Shown piece by piece: positions 1 to 13,500 of a stretch of 64,000 bases of DNA (within the stretch, counting starts at the first letter, position 1; each line of letters opens with the position of its first letter). The notes below the pieces were generated by a model. The model made no database searches, had not been told where the DNA came from, and saw nothing but the letters and a program-made list of their open reading frames with translations. The stretch spans positions 11,256,649-11,320,648 of the forward strand of contig NW_025062477.1 in the NCBI RefSeq assembly GCF_000002995.4, in the 5' to 3' direction. This stretch comes from Brugia malayi (lineage: Eukaryota > Nematoda > Chromadorea > Rhabditida > Onchocercidae). A program made the position numbers and the translations under genes.

Positions 1-93
1 TATTGAAATATAATAATAATTATTTCATTAATAGCTAAAATGCATTCATTATTTATGAGCGTATCAAATAGTTCGTCACATCTCGTCTTATCT

Positions 94-470
94 TGTCACA
101 GTCTAGATTCATCTGATCGCCATCTTGTCGCAGTCTAGATTCATCTGATCGCCATCTTGTCGCAGTCTAGATTCATCTGATCGTCATCTTGTCACAGTCT
201 AGATTCATCTGATCGTCATCTTGTCGCAGTCTAGATTCATCTGATCGTCATCTTGTCACAGTCTAGATTCATCTGATCGCCATCTTGTCGCAGTCTAGAT
301 TCATCTGATCGTCATCTTGTCACAGTCTAGATTCATCTGATCGTCATCTTGTCACAGTCTAGATTCATCTGATCGCCATCTTGTCACAGTCTAGATTCAT
401 CTGATCGTCATCTTGTCGCAGTCTAGATTCATCTGATCGTCATCTTGTCACAGTCTAGATTCATCTTTTA
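94..470. repeat. 32-bp tandem minisatellite, about 12 copies
   Basis: The core CAGTCTAGATTCATCT starts at 99, 131, 163, 195, 227, 259, 291, 323, 355, 387, 419 and 451, a strict 32-bp period without indels. Two positions vary between copies: G or A before the core (TTGTCRCAG) and C or T in GATCGYCAT. The other positions are essentially identical. The last copy stops after the core. The stretch just upstream (about 70-98) resembles a decayed partial unit. There is no open reading frame through the array, so it reads as non-coding satellite-like DNA. Confidence 0.95.
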
Positions 471-1591
471 TTTATATTCTTCTGAAAAGGCATTTTATTG
501 CTTTTTATGTGCTGTTAATCCGATATTGAATGATTTAATATTATTATTATTCTACAAGTACCATTCAATATTTCTTCTTTTTTTTTTTTTTTTACAATAT
601 GCACTGATGTAGAAACAACGAATCGAACGTTCTCTCTCTTTTTTCCTTCCTCCTTTGCATGATATTTTGTGGTGTGTCAACGGCGCGCACCTTTGATGCA
701 TTTTCATTTAGAATTTATTTTCCTTTCTTTTTGTTTTCTTTTCTACTCGAAATTGTTTTAATCCTACTTTTTGTGTTTTTTATTTTTTGTTCTCACAAAA
801 CAAAAGTATATAAAAAGATGATTTGTTAGTAAAGATAGGATTAATAACTATTTATTATACACTTTTTTCTTTCAAACATATTTTGCATATTTTTAACTCA
901 TATTTATTTGCATATTTATTTTTTTCTCTTTTTTTTTTGCTAAAATTAGACATTCATCACCAGTTTATTTAATGAATATATCAATTATGAGATTGCTTTT
1001 TCATTTTTCTTAAGATAGATCTTTTTTTTTTTTTTTATGGAGTCATTTTGAATTATTTTATTGGAAAATAAATTGATAAGTTCTTTTTGTTTTGTTTATC
1101 TTTTTTTTTTTTTATAAAAGTTATATTGTTATTTGATGCATAGCATATGGCTAGAAATGACTGTTTCAAATCTCTATTTTTAGGCTGTTTGTTTTCTTTC
1201 AAATATTTGTTATTCTTTTTTTGAAAATCGTTTTTTTTTTTTCTCTCAAAATATAGTTTTTCTTTTTTCGCATTCTTTTCGAGAGATAAATGCTTCATTT
1301 AATATAGAAAGTGATGTATTAAGGATTAGCTAGTCATGTTGATGCCATTCGTAATTATAAAAGTGTTGTGTAAACTTTATCTCGAATTTGTAAGAGTATA
1401 TTTCCGATATTTTAAGTGATTTACTAATCTTTTCTAGTATCATGTATCGCTTTCTTTTTGATCTTTTTTTTTTCTGCTTTTTCTCTAATTGAAAAATTTG
1501 TTTTTTCAATGTATTTTGATTAAAAATAAGTTAAGCAAACAGTTTTCTTTTTTTCCTATACTTCATTTTTTTTTTTTTTTTTTTTTTGCAG
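471..1591. other. AT-rich intergenic or 5' flanking sequence
   Basis: I see no gene here. The stretch holds many poly-T runs and a K/N-rich minus-strand open frame created by those runs. It ends in a long T tract and a TTTGCAG acceptor at 1589-1591, five bases upstream of the ATG of the 4.1 gene. That acceptor could receive a spliced leader or join an upstream 5' UTR exon that I cannot identify. Confidence 0.5.
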
Positions 1592-1596
1592 AGCTA

Positions 1597-4500
1597 ATGG
1601 GTAAGAAAATATCAGAAGGTGAGCTTTGTGATATTCAACAAGCGATGGGTCAACAACCCGCAACAGTGCAATTTCTCGATTCCACTAGTCATATTTTTTA
1701 TGTTTCGGTTAGTCATTCATTAAATCATGTAAAATTAATTTAAAATAGAGAGTTTTATCTATTTAAGCGAATTTTAAGACTGCACAAATCTTTTAATCTA
1801 AAAATTTAAGCAATTTCAGAGCATTAATAGCAGTATGTTTAATAAATCATTTCTTCTTCCTCATTTTTTCTTATCCATTCTTGCTTTTATTTTTCTAAAT
1901 TACAATTTGATGTACTGTTATTGCTCTTTTTCCTTCTTGCTAAATTCAGTTGCACTTTTTGTTATTTCATTCTTTTTCTCGAAAGACCGATTTTTTTAAG
2001 TGATATATCAGTTCCACTTTTCGCAGATGAATCATTTTTGTTTCCTTTGAATGTTCTTTTTTTTTAAACTTTTTCGCTTGTTTACATTTATTTGTGATTC
2101 ATCAAAAAGAGCATCAAATTATATAAGATCGTAAGCTTTTTTTTATTATGTTTCTTTTTTTTTTTAAAGTACCAAAATGTCAAATTTAAAGTCAAATTAT
2201 AAACTGATACTGAGTTCTTAATATGTTGCATTTTCAATGCAGAGTGCAGAATTTTAGATTATACTAAAGTTGCTTCGGAATCAAATATAGCATAAAATGA
2301 TTTTACTCGGATCAGTTTTGTTTTTTTAGAAAAAAGCTGAAGGTGGTGAGTTGTTTGATAAAGTATGCGCATTTCTCGATCTCACTGAAAAAGATTACTT
2401 TGGATTATGTTTCGCCGATGGTGATGGCAATCAAGTAAGATCATAAATGACTTCCTGAAATTAGTATGACATGTTTTTCTGATTTATTTTTCATCAATAT
2501 CACTGTCGAAAGTTATATTTTAAATAAAAATACTCTTGAACAAGGTTATCCATGAATTGAATTTATTCTTTTTTGTTTTTTTAATTTTCCTACTATTACT
2601 ATTATTGTAGGTGAGAAAAGTTAGTAAGATTAGATTAATTCGTTTTTTATTTTTTAGTTTTAATATAAGTTATAGTGCTACATCTCTTTTCACAAATCAT
2701 TCAGTCAGCATGTGATCCATTTTTCGTTCTTGTAATTATCTTTATGCACCAAGCGGTGATAATTTCTATATGGATTTTAATTGATTATCTGAATGCTCTC
2801 TCTCTCTATATATGTATATATATTCATTGAAATCTCATTTTCAAAATTCATATATGAATTATAAGTTTTACAAGCTTTTCACATCTAATGTATTCATTTT
2901 TTCAGCAGTGGATCTATGATGATAAACGGATTTCAAAGCAGTTAAAAGGTATTACACGTTTAACTGATTTCAGTAAATAAGCAATTTCATGATTGATTTG
3001 ATTAATAAGTTAAGAAGGAATTTCTTTGTAGCTTATAAATTTTCAAAAGTTGTTGCAGCTTATCTTCAAAGTACCCCCATAACAGCAACTAATCCTTTAG
3101 TGAACGAATTTACATCGAAGGTCATATTGTACGTTAGAATAACTTTTAGTATGGAAGGAATTTTACTTTAGAAGTATTTCTACTATCACAAAAAAACAAG
3201 ATTCAGTAAACTATTACCATGCCAAAAAACAGCAAAGTGATGCTGTATTTTAAAAGTTTGACACAGTCTCGGATAAAACTTTATTATTTACTAAATTATC
3301 ATGAAAAAAATTTTTTTAATCATATATTATTGATAAGTTGAAGTATGTTAATGCTTATATGGTTAGAATTTAAAACTCGGAATGTAAAATACTTAAAGTT
3401 CGTTCTTCAACACCCGATTAGTCATGGAAAAAGTTAAATTCAGCATGGGTAGTATTGATGTCCTTCTCTTTTCTTTCCTTTATTATTGTATTAATGTAGG
3501 AATGTTTTTTATCTTATTCATTACTCTTACCAATAAAGATGAAGCATAAGTTTCACATGAAATCAAATGCTTTGCTTTAAATTGTCATTTATTAAATTTA
3601 TGATTTTTGAAAGATATGACTATGATCTTCAAATCTTATTTAGGTCATCCATGGGACTTTCATTTTAAAGTGAAATTTTATCCACCTGAACCAGCAACAT
3701 TGGCGGAAGACAAGACGCGTCATCTTTTAACCTTACAAGTTCGCCATGATATTTCCACTGGCAGGTTAGTATTATATCAACTTCCCTTGTACAATTCAAT
3801 TTTTTGTTGGATTTAAAAGTTTTTCCAAATTCTAACTTTTGCAGACTTCCAGCTACCCTTGCTACACATGCTTTACTGGGTTCATATGTCGCTCAGTCTG
3901 TGCGAGGTGATTATGAGCCATCCTTGCAATATATCGATTTCCTCAGAAATTGCCATTTAGCTCCTATACCGAATGAAATATTGTACGAAAAAGTTGAAGA
4001 ACTGCACAAGAACCATAAGTAAGTTTATTTGGTTCATTTCTTTTGTCTTACTCATTAGATCAGTCTAGTGCATATCTTAGTAAAACTTTTCGTAATTCAG
4101 GTTTTTTGTACATTTCAAAGAAATTTAGAAAAAAAATATTGTTGCCCACACTTAAAATAACACATGTATCAATAGCTAACATTACTGCTTACTAGTTCTT
4201 ACCAATTAAAATTGATAACGCATAAGAATATCTAAAAGAATTTCAATCAATTGATAAATAATTTAATTTTGCTTCAATAGCATAAAATTTATAGAGGCGA
4301 AACATCGGCTGAAGCGGAATTACACTATCTGGAAAATGTCAAGAAGCTGAGTATGTATGGCGTTCAATTATTCCATGCAAAGGTTTGAGTAATGAAGTTT
4401 CCCATAAATTTTCGAAATATTTGCTTAAAAATGCTTTCGTACTAAATTTCAATTCTTTTTTTTTTTTTTTTTTTTTTTTTTTTATTTCAATGATTGATGT

Positions 4501-7500
4501 GATTGAAGATAAGGCTGTTGTCGTATAAGCTGATATGTAGAGAATTAGAAGATGCTCGACTATTAGTTTAAGGACATACGATTGAACATTCCATTTTGAA
4601 AGATCGAAAGTGGACTAAGCCTGTTTTTTCCAATTTTTATAATTTATCGTTTCTTTTAGAATTAGGCTTCTATGGTTGCATTTTCAGATTTGCAAAAGTA
4701 AAGATAAGCAGTTTGGTTATTATAAAGAAAATAGCTAGTGGATCGATAAATAATAAATAATCTAGCAATGATTAATTATTTTTTCTGTATTTTTAGGATG
4801 GAAAAAGTACACCAGTTCAAATTGGCATTAGTGCTCATGGAATCAATATTTATCTTGATCAAATTCGTGTACATCGTTTTCTTTGGCAGAATATCATTAA
4901 AATTGGTTATCGACGTAATATATTTATCATCAAAGTGAAACCTGGTGAAGTGAGTTTTTGTATTACTTTCTTGGTAAGAAAAAAAGATTAACTTTAAAAG
5001 TCAAATCAAAAAGTTGTTTAAAGTTATTTGAATTAATTCTAAGCTTTTTCCAGCTTGAGAAAAATGAATCAACAGCTGCTTTTAAATTACATGATTATGA
5101 AGCAGCAAAACGAGTTTGGAAATGTGGCGTCGAGCATCATACGTTCTTCAGGTTCATTTATTACGTCGATAATTCATTTAATCTGTCTGCTTGTTTTATG
5201 AATTAAAATGAACATAATCATTAATATAATTTAATTTCTAGTTTTGAAATAATCGTCATTAAGATACGATTTAACATTCCAGAAGGTTTCTTTCCACTAT
5301 GTAATGATCTAATAATTTATAATAACTTAATGAATTAAATTAAAAGCCAGTAAAACACACTGCATGTAGTCAATCTAGTAAGTGCTGCATATTTATGATT
5401 ATAATTCTTTACAGGTTGATCCAGCCAGAAGAAAAGCCGCATCGAGGTTTGTTCCGCTGGGGTTCGGCTCGATTCCGATATCAGGGACGCACTCAGTTTC
5501 AGTCAAAAATGGCTTCACAAATGTTCTGTAACAATCAACCAATTCAGCGTTCCCAGAGTGTTCGTGTGGCTCAAAATGATGAAAACGGTGAGATAACTGT
5601 TTTGAATTTTTTCAATTTTTTTTCTTTTTTTTAAAAAATGTGATTTTAATGAACAAATAAAGAAAAAATTTTAATCCTTATAATCAAAATTCGTTATTGG
5701 CAATCTGAACGACTTAACTAAATTTGGTAATCTTAGTTTCTTAGGTAAAATGGAATTTTATTCAGTTGGTAATTCTTATCTCTTTTTCCTTTTTTTTTTT
5801 TTTTTTGCAGTTGCAATTCCGGCTTCATTAAGTCATACTCTACCGTTGGTTTATTCCGAGAATGGGGCGGGTAGGAAATTAGACTGGAACGACAGTGTAA
5901 GTCATTTTATATCAAAAATATAGTGCAAGGAAGAGCTCTTCCTTTTTTGCCGTGAAATGATAATGAATTTTCCCTGTTACTGTCTTTTTTGCATATTGTG
6001 TTAATTTCAGTTTTTTATGTGAATCTCAGATTGTGAGCTGTGTGAAAGAAAAAAGAATTTTTTTTTTTTCATTATTATTATTACTAGATTTTTCTATCTT
6101 CTTTTATTAACTTTGTTTACTTATTTTGCATGGTATTATAGTGAACAATAGTTATTTTCAGCAGATAATTTCACCCGAAAAGATATATTCAACGCATATC
6201 GTAGAAGCTACACAAAACAGAGAAAAAGACGCAATACTAAACGATGCAGAGGTGGGTAACACCAATAATACTTCAGGAAAACTATTTGATAGTGTTCATT
6301 CATCTGCTATTTCTACTACTGCTAATACTGCTATCGCTACTGATAGCACTGTTACTGGTCAGTATTTTGAGCAGTCTTTATCGCCTCATATTTCTTCACA
6401 TTCCACAAAAATTACCCATGATACTATTCCTTCTATGCACAAAATTATGAATGATCATGTTCACTGTCAGACGAATAATTCATACGAGAGCAGCAAATCA
6501 GATATATATGCTATGCGAAAAGGAAATATGGGTTTTTTACCAGTTGAAGATAAAGCAGTTATCTATCATCCTGGACATTATGAGGAAGAAATGATTGGAA
6601 GCAAACAACTTCATGAACCACCGGTTGAACCTGGTGATGATTTTGTGCTAGTTCATAAGCCAAAATTGGGTTCAACAGGAAAAATATTTCATCGAGATGG
6701 TACAGAAACTAACATTCTCATAAAAGAAGAGGATATTGAAGCGTATCCAATACATCGATTTGCTGATATATATCATTCTGGTTTTTCGCGTATCACTAGT
6801 GGTAATAAAGAAAATTTAAAAGCATTTAAAAATGAGAAAATTTTGGAAACAGATGATATTGTGGATAAACCAAAAGTGAATAAAGAAAAATATCCAACAA
6901 GTGGACAATTCAAAGGACCTATTTTGCATACGGAACGTAGTATGGAATTGCCAGCAGAACCACTGAGATCTCATACTTATGTTTATAATAAAGGATATTA
7001 CGATAGTATAGATTCCAGTCGAAAAGATATCGATGAAAATGAAAAAGGCAACATACGAAATTGGCTTCGTTGTTATAAAAAATCTGAAAAATCTCAAGCA
7101 AAATTATTGAAAGAAAAAGATGCAGAAATTAAAGGGAAGAAATTAATTAATGGTGATCATACGATCTGTAAATCTGAAACTGAAAATGAACAAGAAAATA
7201 AAGCAAAGGAAGTTCCGCTTATTCATGTCAAACAACCAGGTTATGAAAGACAGGCTGTGCAAACAAGTTATTATAATGTAGAGTCGTCTGAAAAAAATCA
7301 AGGAACGAAATATCTGAAAAAAAGTAAAGTTGTTGCTGTTGGTGCTAAAGATGATAAAAGTTTTGATAATGATATAAAAGAAGAAGCGTGTGAATCTATG
7401 CAACCAAAGCAAATATGTCATCTTTTCATTGGCACTTCAGATAGTTCGCATATTAGGCCTGGAGCATATGGAGTACCATCAACTTCATATGATGAATTGC

Positions 7501-10500
7501 TACATATTATTAAATGTGAAGAAGAGCTTCCATTTTTACCAATACATGAACATGTGATGATTTATCATCCCGGAATATCGGTTATTAAGGATAAAAAACG
7601 CCGGAAATTTTTAATTGGAAAAGAGCGTAAAAAAACTACATCAAGTGGAACATCAACCGATGAAGAGATGCAAAGTAATAAAGGAGAGAAGTGTAAAGCA
7701 ATTCTTGATATATCTGAAGCTGATAAAAATGACTTAGCAGTCATTGTCGATGATGCTGAAAAAAGACCAATTGATGAAGGAATTAAGAGAAAATGTATGA
7801 TGCATGAAATGAAGGAAAAAGATCAGAAAAAAGTTGATGTTACATCAGATTCTGTAGTCCAAAAAATCACTGTTAAAAAAGATATGAAATTAGCTGATTC
7901 TCAAAATGTAAAAAATGGAAGTACTCGTCAGAAAATGAAAGCTATATTTCATCGTAGCGAAGATCAAAATAAACTACGTAATTTGAAAAAAGAAACAGCG
8001 GTTCCCAAAAAACCAAAAGAATCAAATGATGTCGAGCAGAAAATTCAACCAGCATACAATATATTGGGAGGTATTGGTAAGTCAGTAAAAATGTCTAAAA
8101 GGACTGAATTATTGGAACAATCACAAGATAATACACCTCCTCCATTGAAACTATCTCGAATCAGTGAAATTTCATTTCAACCTTTGCATCTTGCAGTAAA
8201 AGTACAAAATCAAATGCAAAACTTATCGCATAATTATAGAACGTTTAAGAGAGCAAAGCATAAAGGTGACGTGGAATTTATTGCAAAAGAAAATATTAAT
8301 CCTGAAAGTTATAAACGTGAATGTACACCGTATCAAGGACCTTTGGAGAGCACAAATTATGTAAGAGGATTACAATTTGCTCCAATTCATGAGTATTCTG
8401 CTGTATATCATCCTGGTCATACTTATGTGAAATCGTCGTGTAAAGTAAATAAACGAAGGAATACAGCAGAGTGTCAGAATCAAGAGAAATCTAGTATTTT
8501 GAAGACTAAGAAAATTGCTGCATTGAATCTGAACACAAAGAACTCTTACTCGAAGCATCATGAAGAAGAAAAAAGTGATAACGAATCGAAAAATGACGAT
8601 CAAGTAACCGCTTATTCTGCAAAGATTATTTGTAAAACTCCGCTAGAAGAAAGAAGAAAAGTCAAGAAGTATTCTTTCAAATATCGTCGAATTTCCGGTG
8701 ATGTTGAAATTGTCGAGAAACCTTTTGTAAAACCTGAAACATACAATCTTGTTACAATTTCTTATGATACACCATTAAGTTGTTTAGAATGTGAAAAAGA
8801 ATTGTCATTTACACCTCTGCAACAATGTGTAGCGCTATATCATAGTGGATTCTCTCACAAAAAAGCAAAACGATTACGTGATAGTAGCACTGAATCAAGT
8901 TCAAATACAAGTTTCAGTAGCAGTTCTTCAACATCAAGCACTTATGTGTCGGAAAAAACGAAAGAATTGAAGAAGAAAGTTATGTTACATCTTATTTCAA
9001 AAAAACATAACACAAATGATGTTACAGTTGAATCATCAAAGCACAAAAGAATTTTTCCATTCTGGCGTAAAACAATTCATAGTGAGAAAGAAGGAAAATT
9101 TGCAGATGATAAAAAAGAAAAATTGGATATTTCATCAAAATTTCATCCTATTCAGCATCAACAACAATCGAATGTTTCAGTTGATTGTACTGCAAGTCAA
9201 ACAACATCTTCACCTTCACAAATTATTACAACAGTATTAAAAAAGGATCCTGTAGAAAAAACCGATACTAGCTTACATGTAAAAAATGAAAATAAAAAAT
9301 TAAATACAAATCTCTATAAAAAGGAGCCATTAGGCACTTCAGAATATGATGAAGATAATGGTAAACGTGGAAAGTTTGGTCTATTTCATTTTTGGCGATC
9401 AACAGACAAAGAAAACAATTCGAAGAAATTTAACTCTTCTATTGCTGATATGAATAATTATTCTAATGAGGAACCTATGAATTATACTACTAATTTGGAT
9501 TCATTCCATAGGGAAACAAATATTCGATTAACTACAAAAGGCAAAAAGAAACCGATTACATATATTATTGAAAAAGATATATCAACAACCGATGTAAAAA
9601 CGAATGAATTGGCTCCTTCGATAAATATGAAGGACGATTCTTTAAACCATACTTCATCATCAGATCAAGCAAATATTGAGATGAAAAAGAATACTTTCAT
9701 TCATCTTAAATGTGATACTGAGCTTGCTGATAATTCACCATTGAATTCAAACAGTAATGCTGGAATAGTAACTTTAACTGGAATATCATCTCCAAGGACT
9801 AATGAAGATAGTAAATCAAGTAACACTGAGAAATCGCAATTAATGGACAAGGAAAATAATATTCATTCATGTGAAAGTATTGATGATTCAAATGAAAACA
9901 ATCTAAAAAAGCATGGGAAACGTGATTATGTTGGTTATATAGCAAAAGTTAAAGTTAAACAGGAAATGAGAAATGTTGATGAAAATTTACAACAAAGTTC
10001 AAATTTAAGAGCGAAAGAGATAAATACGTCAGACAATGGCGTTAATAAGAGACCTAGCTTCATAGTAAAAGGATTTCATCTTCGTGGTCCACCAGGTGAT
10101 TCAGAGCCAAAAATTGCATCTCATAATGGTACCAAATATAAGCCTGAAAAAAATACGCTCATAAGTGAAAATGTAGAAGCTAGTGGAGTTGCAATGACGA
10201 AGATACATGAAGCGAATTTCACTGATAGCGCTAATAATAAACCGATTGTACGTAAAGAAGTTGCTGAATCGAAAGTAAAGAAGAAATCAACTGGAAGCGA
10301 TGTTACCTTGAAGGAAAATAAGAAAGATAATGGTAAAAATATCAAGGGTAATTTTTTCTCTTCATTTTGGCGTGGTAACAAATCGGATGAGCACCAAAAA
10401 CAACAAAAAGTGGTTGAGAGAAATGTTCACGAAACTGAAGTAACACCGGTAGAAATGACATCACCAAGCAATGAATTAGAATACAACATTCTGCGAACAA

Positions 10501-13500
10501 AAACTACGGTTGATTCGATCAAGCCTTCATCAGATATTACTCATGTTGAGCAACAAACAAGACAAAAAGATTTTGTTCCGGTTTATGATTTCTCATTTGT
10601 CCCTAGTTTTCCGGATGATACAAAGCTGGCTACCGAAACAACTGTAATTAATGTGAAAAAGCAGATTGGATTGATCCAAGACTCAAATGATGGAATAGTA
10701 ACTGACAAAACTACTAGTGAAACTGGAGAACAAAGAGATGGTAAATTGAGGGAATTGCTTAGTTATCGTTCGAAGGACATGGAAGAGTGTAATGATATAC
10801 TCGCGTCCTCAGAAGATCAGAACGATAATTTGAGAGAGGAGCAGTCTACAGTTAACATAGCAAAACAAACTTCGATGGAAAAGACGTTTGTTACGGAATT
10901 ATCCTGGGAAAAGTTGAATACAGAAACGGAAATAGAGCTGGAAACTTTTGAAGCTGAAAAGTTATTCCATCGAAGTGGAATAAGTGCCGGTGAAGCATTA
11001 GATGAGCCATTCAAATTTACTCAGACGCCTCCAGATATTCCAGTTCTAGAGGCTCATTCAACAGATCTAAGAAGACCAGGTGGTTTTGTGGAGCAAATCG
11101 AACGACAAGTAATGCAGGTGTGTATAATACAAAATTAATACGCCATTCTTTGCTTTAACAATTTTTGCGTAAATTCAATTTGAAAATAGTTGAAGTCATA
11201 AATTGTTGCTTTTGTAAATCGCATGTTGTCCTTTTCGATTGCATTAATGTTGCTTTAATTGTCATGAGTGTAACTTACATTTCTAGTTTAAATTATCCTC
11301 CAAGCTAGTTATTTCTTTTTTTCATATTTGGAAATTTTGAAAAGTTACGGTTTTTCGTTACCTTTTATGAACATTAAGTTTTTGAGTCGTTGTGTTGTGT
11401 TTATTGTGCTTGCGTTTTCTATCATATTTGTTTCGTCTGTTGTGAAATTTTGAAATTATTTAAAAAATCAGCGATGCATACAAAATTTTTAGTGTGAAGC
11501 AGTTTTATTCGTCAAGTGTTTTGTATCATCAAAATATGTTGTGTTGCAAACATATGGGTTACATTTAATTTAGATGATATGATCTGTTTCTATTTTAGGT
11601 AATAACCAAAACATCACCATCATCAGATATTGAGAAGTCGAAGAAAGAAAAGAAGACAAGTGCATCGCTGCGTGAAAGCGAAAATTTTAATGCATCTGAA
11701 ATTGAAATTGTTTCACATGATTCTCATGCGGACAAATCTGATTTCACTGGTGAATTACTACCTGAAGAAGCAAAACTAGACGATCGACTGGTGGAGTTGG
11801 ATGTGGACGTTGTACCAGCCATTCATCCGACTAATATTGTAAGTTACAAATCATCGATAAGCCTAACTATGTATGAGATTAACTTTACATTTTGTTTTGA
11901 AAAATAGTTTGTTTTGCGATTTTTTTTTTTTTTAATGGAATGTTTTTCACATAAATGATCGCTATTTTAGAATTGAAAAGTGGAGTAAAAATTAGTTAGT
12001 TTGAAATTGACCAAATTGTAGTAGCTCTTCATAATTAATGGTTTTTTTATTCTTATTGTATGATTAATTGAACTATAAAAAACGTCATTTTTTATTTTAC
12101 TTAAAAAATCGAACAATTTCTATTATTTTTAGAAAGGATTTGAAATTAAATATTTTCTACAGAGTATGATTAGGTAATTTAATATGCTCATAAGTGCTGA
12201 TAATCAGAAAGCTATGTATCACTTATAGAAATCTGCTTGATAAATCATTACACTGTTATATTAATCCTTTGCTAGCTAAATCGATCTTTCGAAATATTGT
12301 TAAAATTTCTCTCCGAACTAATACGCTACAAGATAATTAGACATTGTTTTGATACTTATTCATTCAAATGAAGCTTCAGCCACTTGTATAGGCTAATAGT
12401 TAGTTGCTTTCTCTCATTATTCTTTAATATTTTTCTAGATCGAATTTTCTATTATTTTATGAGATGGCATCTAACCATCTTTGATATGATAATGTTAGAA
12501 ATATGCAGCACAACAAATTATTAACTGAAGTTATGCGTAAAAGTCTAAACTTAAGCATATCATAAACTCAAGAAGATATAATTCCATAAACGTTAAGTTT
12601 CTAATTCTTAAAATTTTGGCAAAATTGTAATAATCACTGATTGATGCATTTAGAGAGTATCGATAACCTATGAGCATTTATCGTATATAAAAGAATAATG
12701 TCATTGCATAATATATATACTATGCAATATTTAAGGTTTGTAGTAAAACAAATAGCAACGAAATGGATAATTCTTAGTTAGTCTCAAAAATTTTTAGAAA
12801 TTCTGACATTACATCTAAATTTTGATTTATTTGTATTATTACCAACTTTGAAATGATAGTTTTGGAATGTAAGCAATTTTCTGCATTATGCTTTATATTT
12901 TTTACTGCATTTAACTTATAAAGCAAAATATTACAATTTGTTTGCTTAAAAAACTTTAGAATTGTGAATACTTTGCTTTTTATACTTTCACGATTTAAGC
13001 GTTCGTTTTAGGCTCTATTCTTTATGCTTCTTACGGCGTTTTAGGAATATTACGCTTCTTGAACTTGATATGTTCTTTGCTCTGCTAGAAATGTATGCTA
13101 TAGATTCACTTTTCCATTTTTTAAAGACGGATTTAAGTGAAAGAGATATTAGTGTATGAAAAGTTATTCATTATATTTAGGAATTATTTGTTGCTTTGTC
13201 TTTTTTTTTTTCTTTTTTTGTTAATTTCCCTTAAATAATTCATTTTGAAAATGAAAACCTAAGATTTTTCTAGGTGGAATGTTCGAATATTCTTCATGCT
13301 TTTTAATACAAAATTGATTTCGTTTCCCTCTTACTTTAGGTGGCGTGAAATACTGAAGTAAATTCATAACTGAGTGAGATTGAGATTTAAAAGCTCCTAA
13401 AAATTCCAAACTTTTTGATATATCTTACAGTTTTCCTTTATGCATTTCTTTACTAATTCCTGCACTTTGAAACATTTTGAAACATTTGAAACAGTTTTCA

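Noticed and set aside
1053..1298. Minus-strand 81-codon frame rich in K and N
   Set aside because: It is the complement of poly-T runs, with no splice partners or recognisable family.
6816..8603. Several minus-strand frames inside the giant 4.1 exon
   Set aside because: They are antisense shadows: phenylalanine- and isoleucine-rich because the sense strand is lysine-rich.
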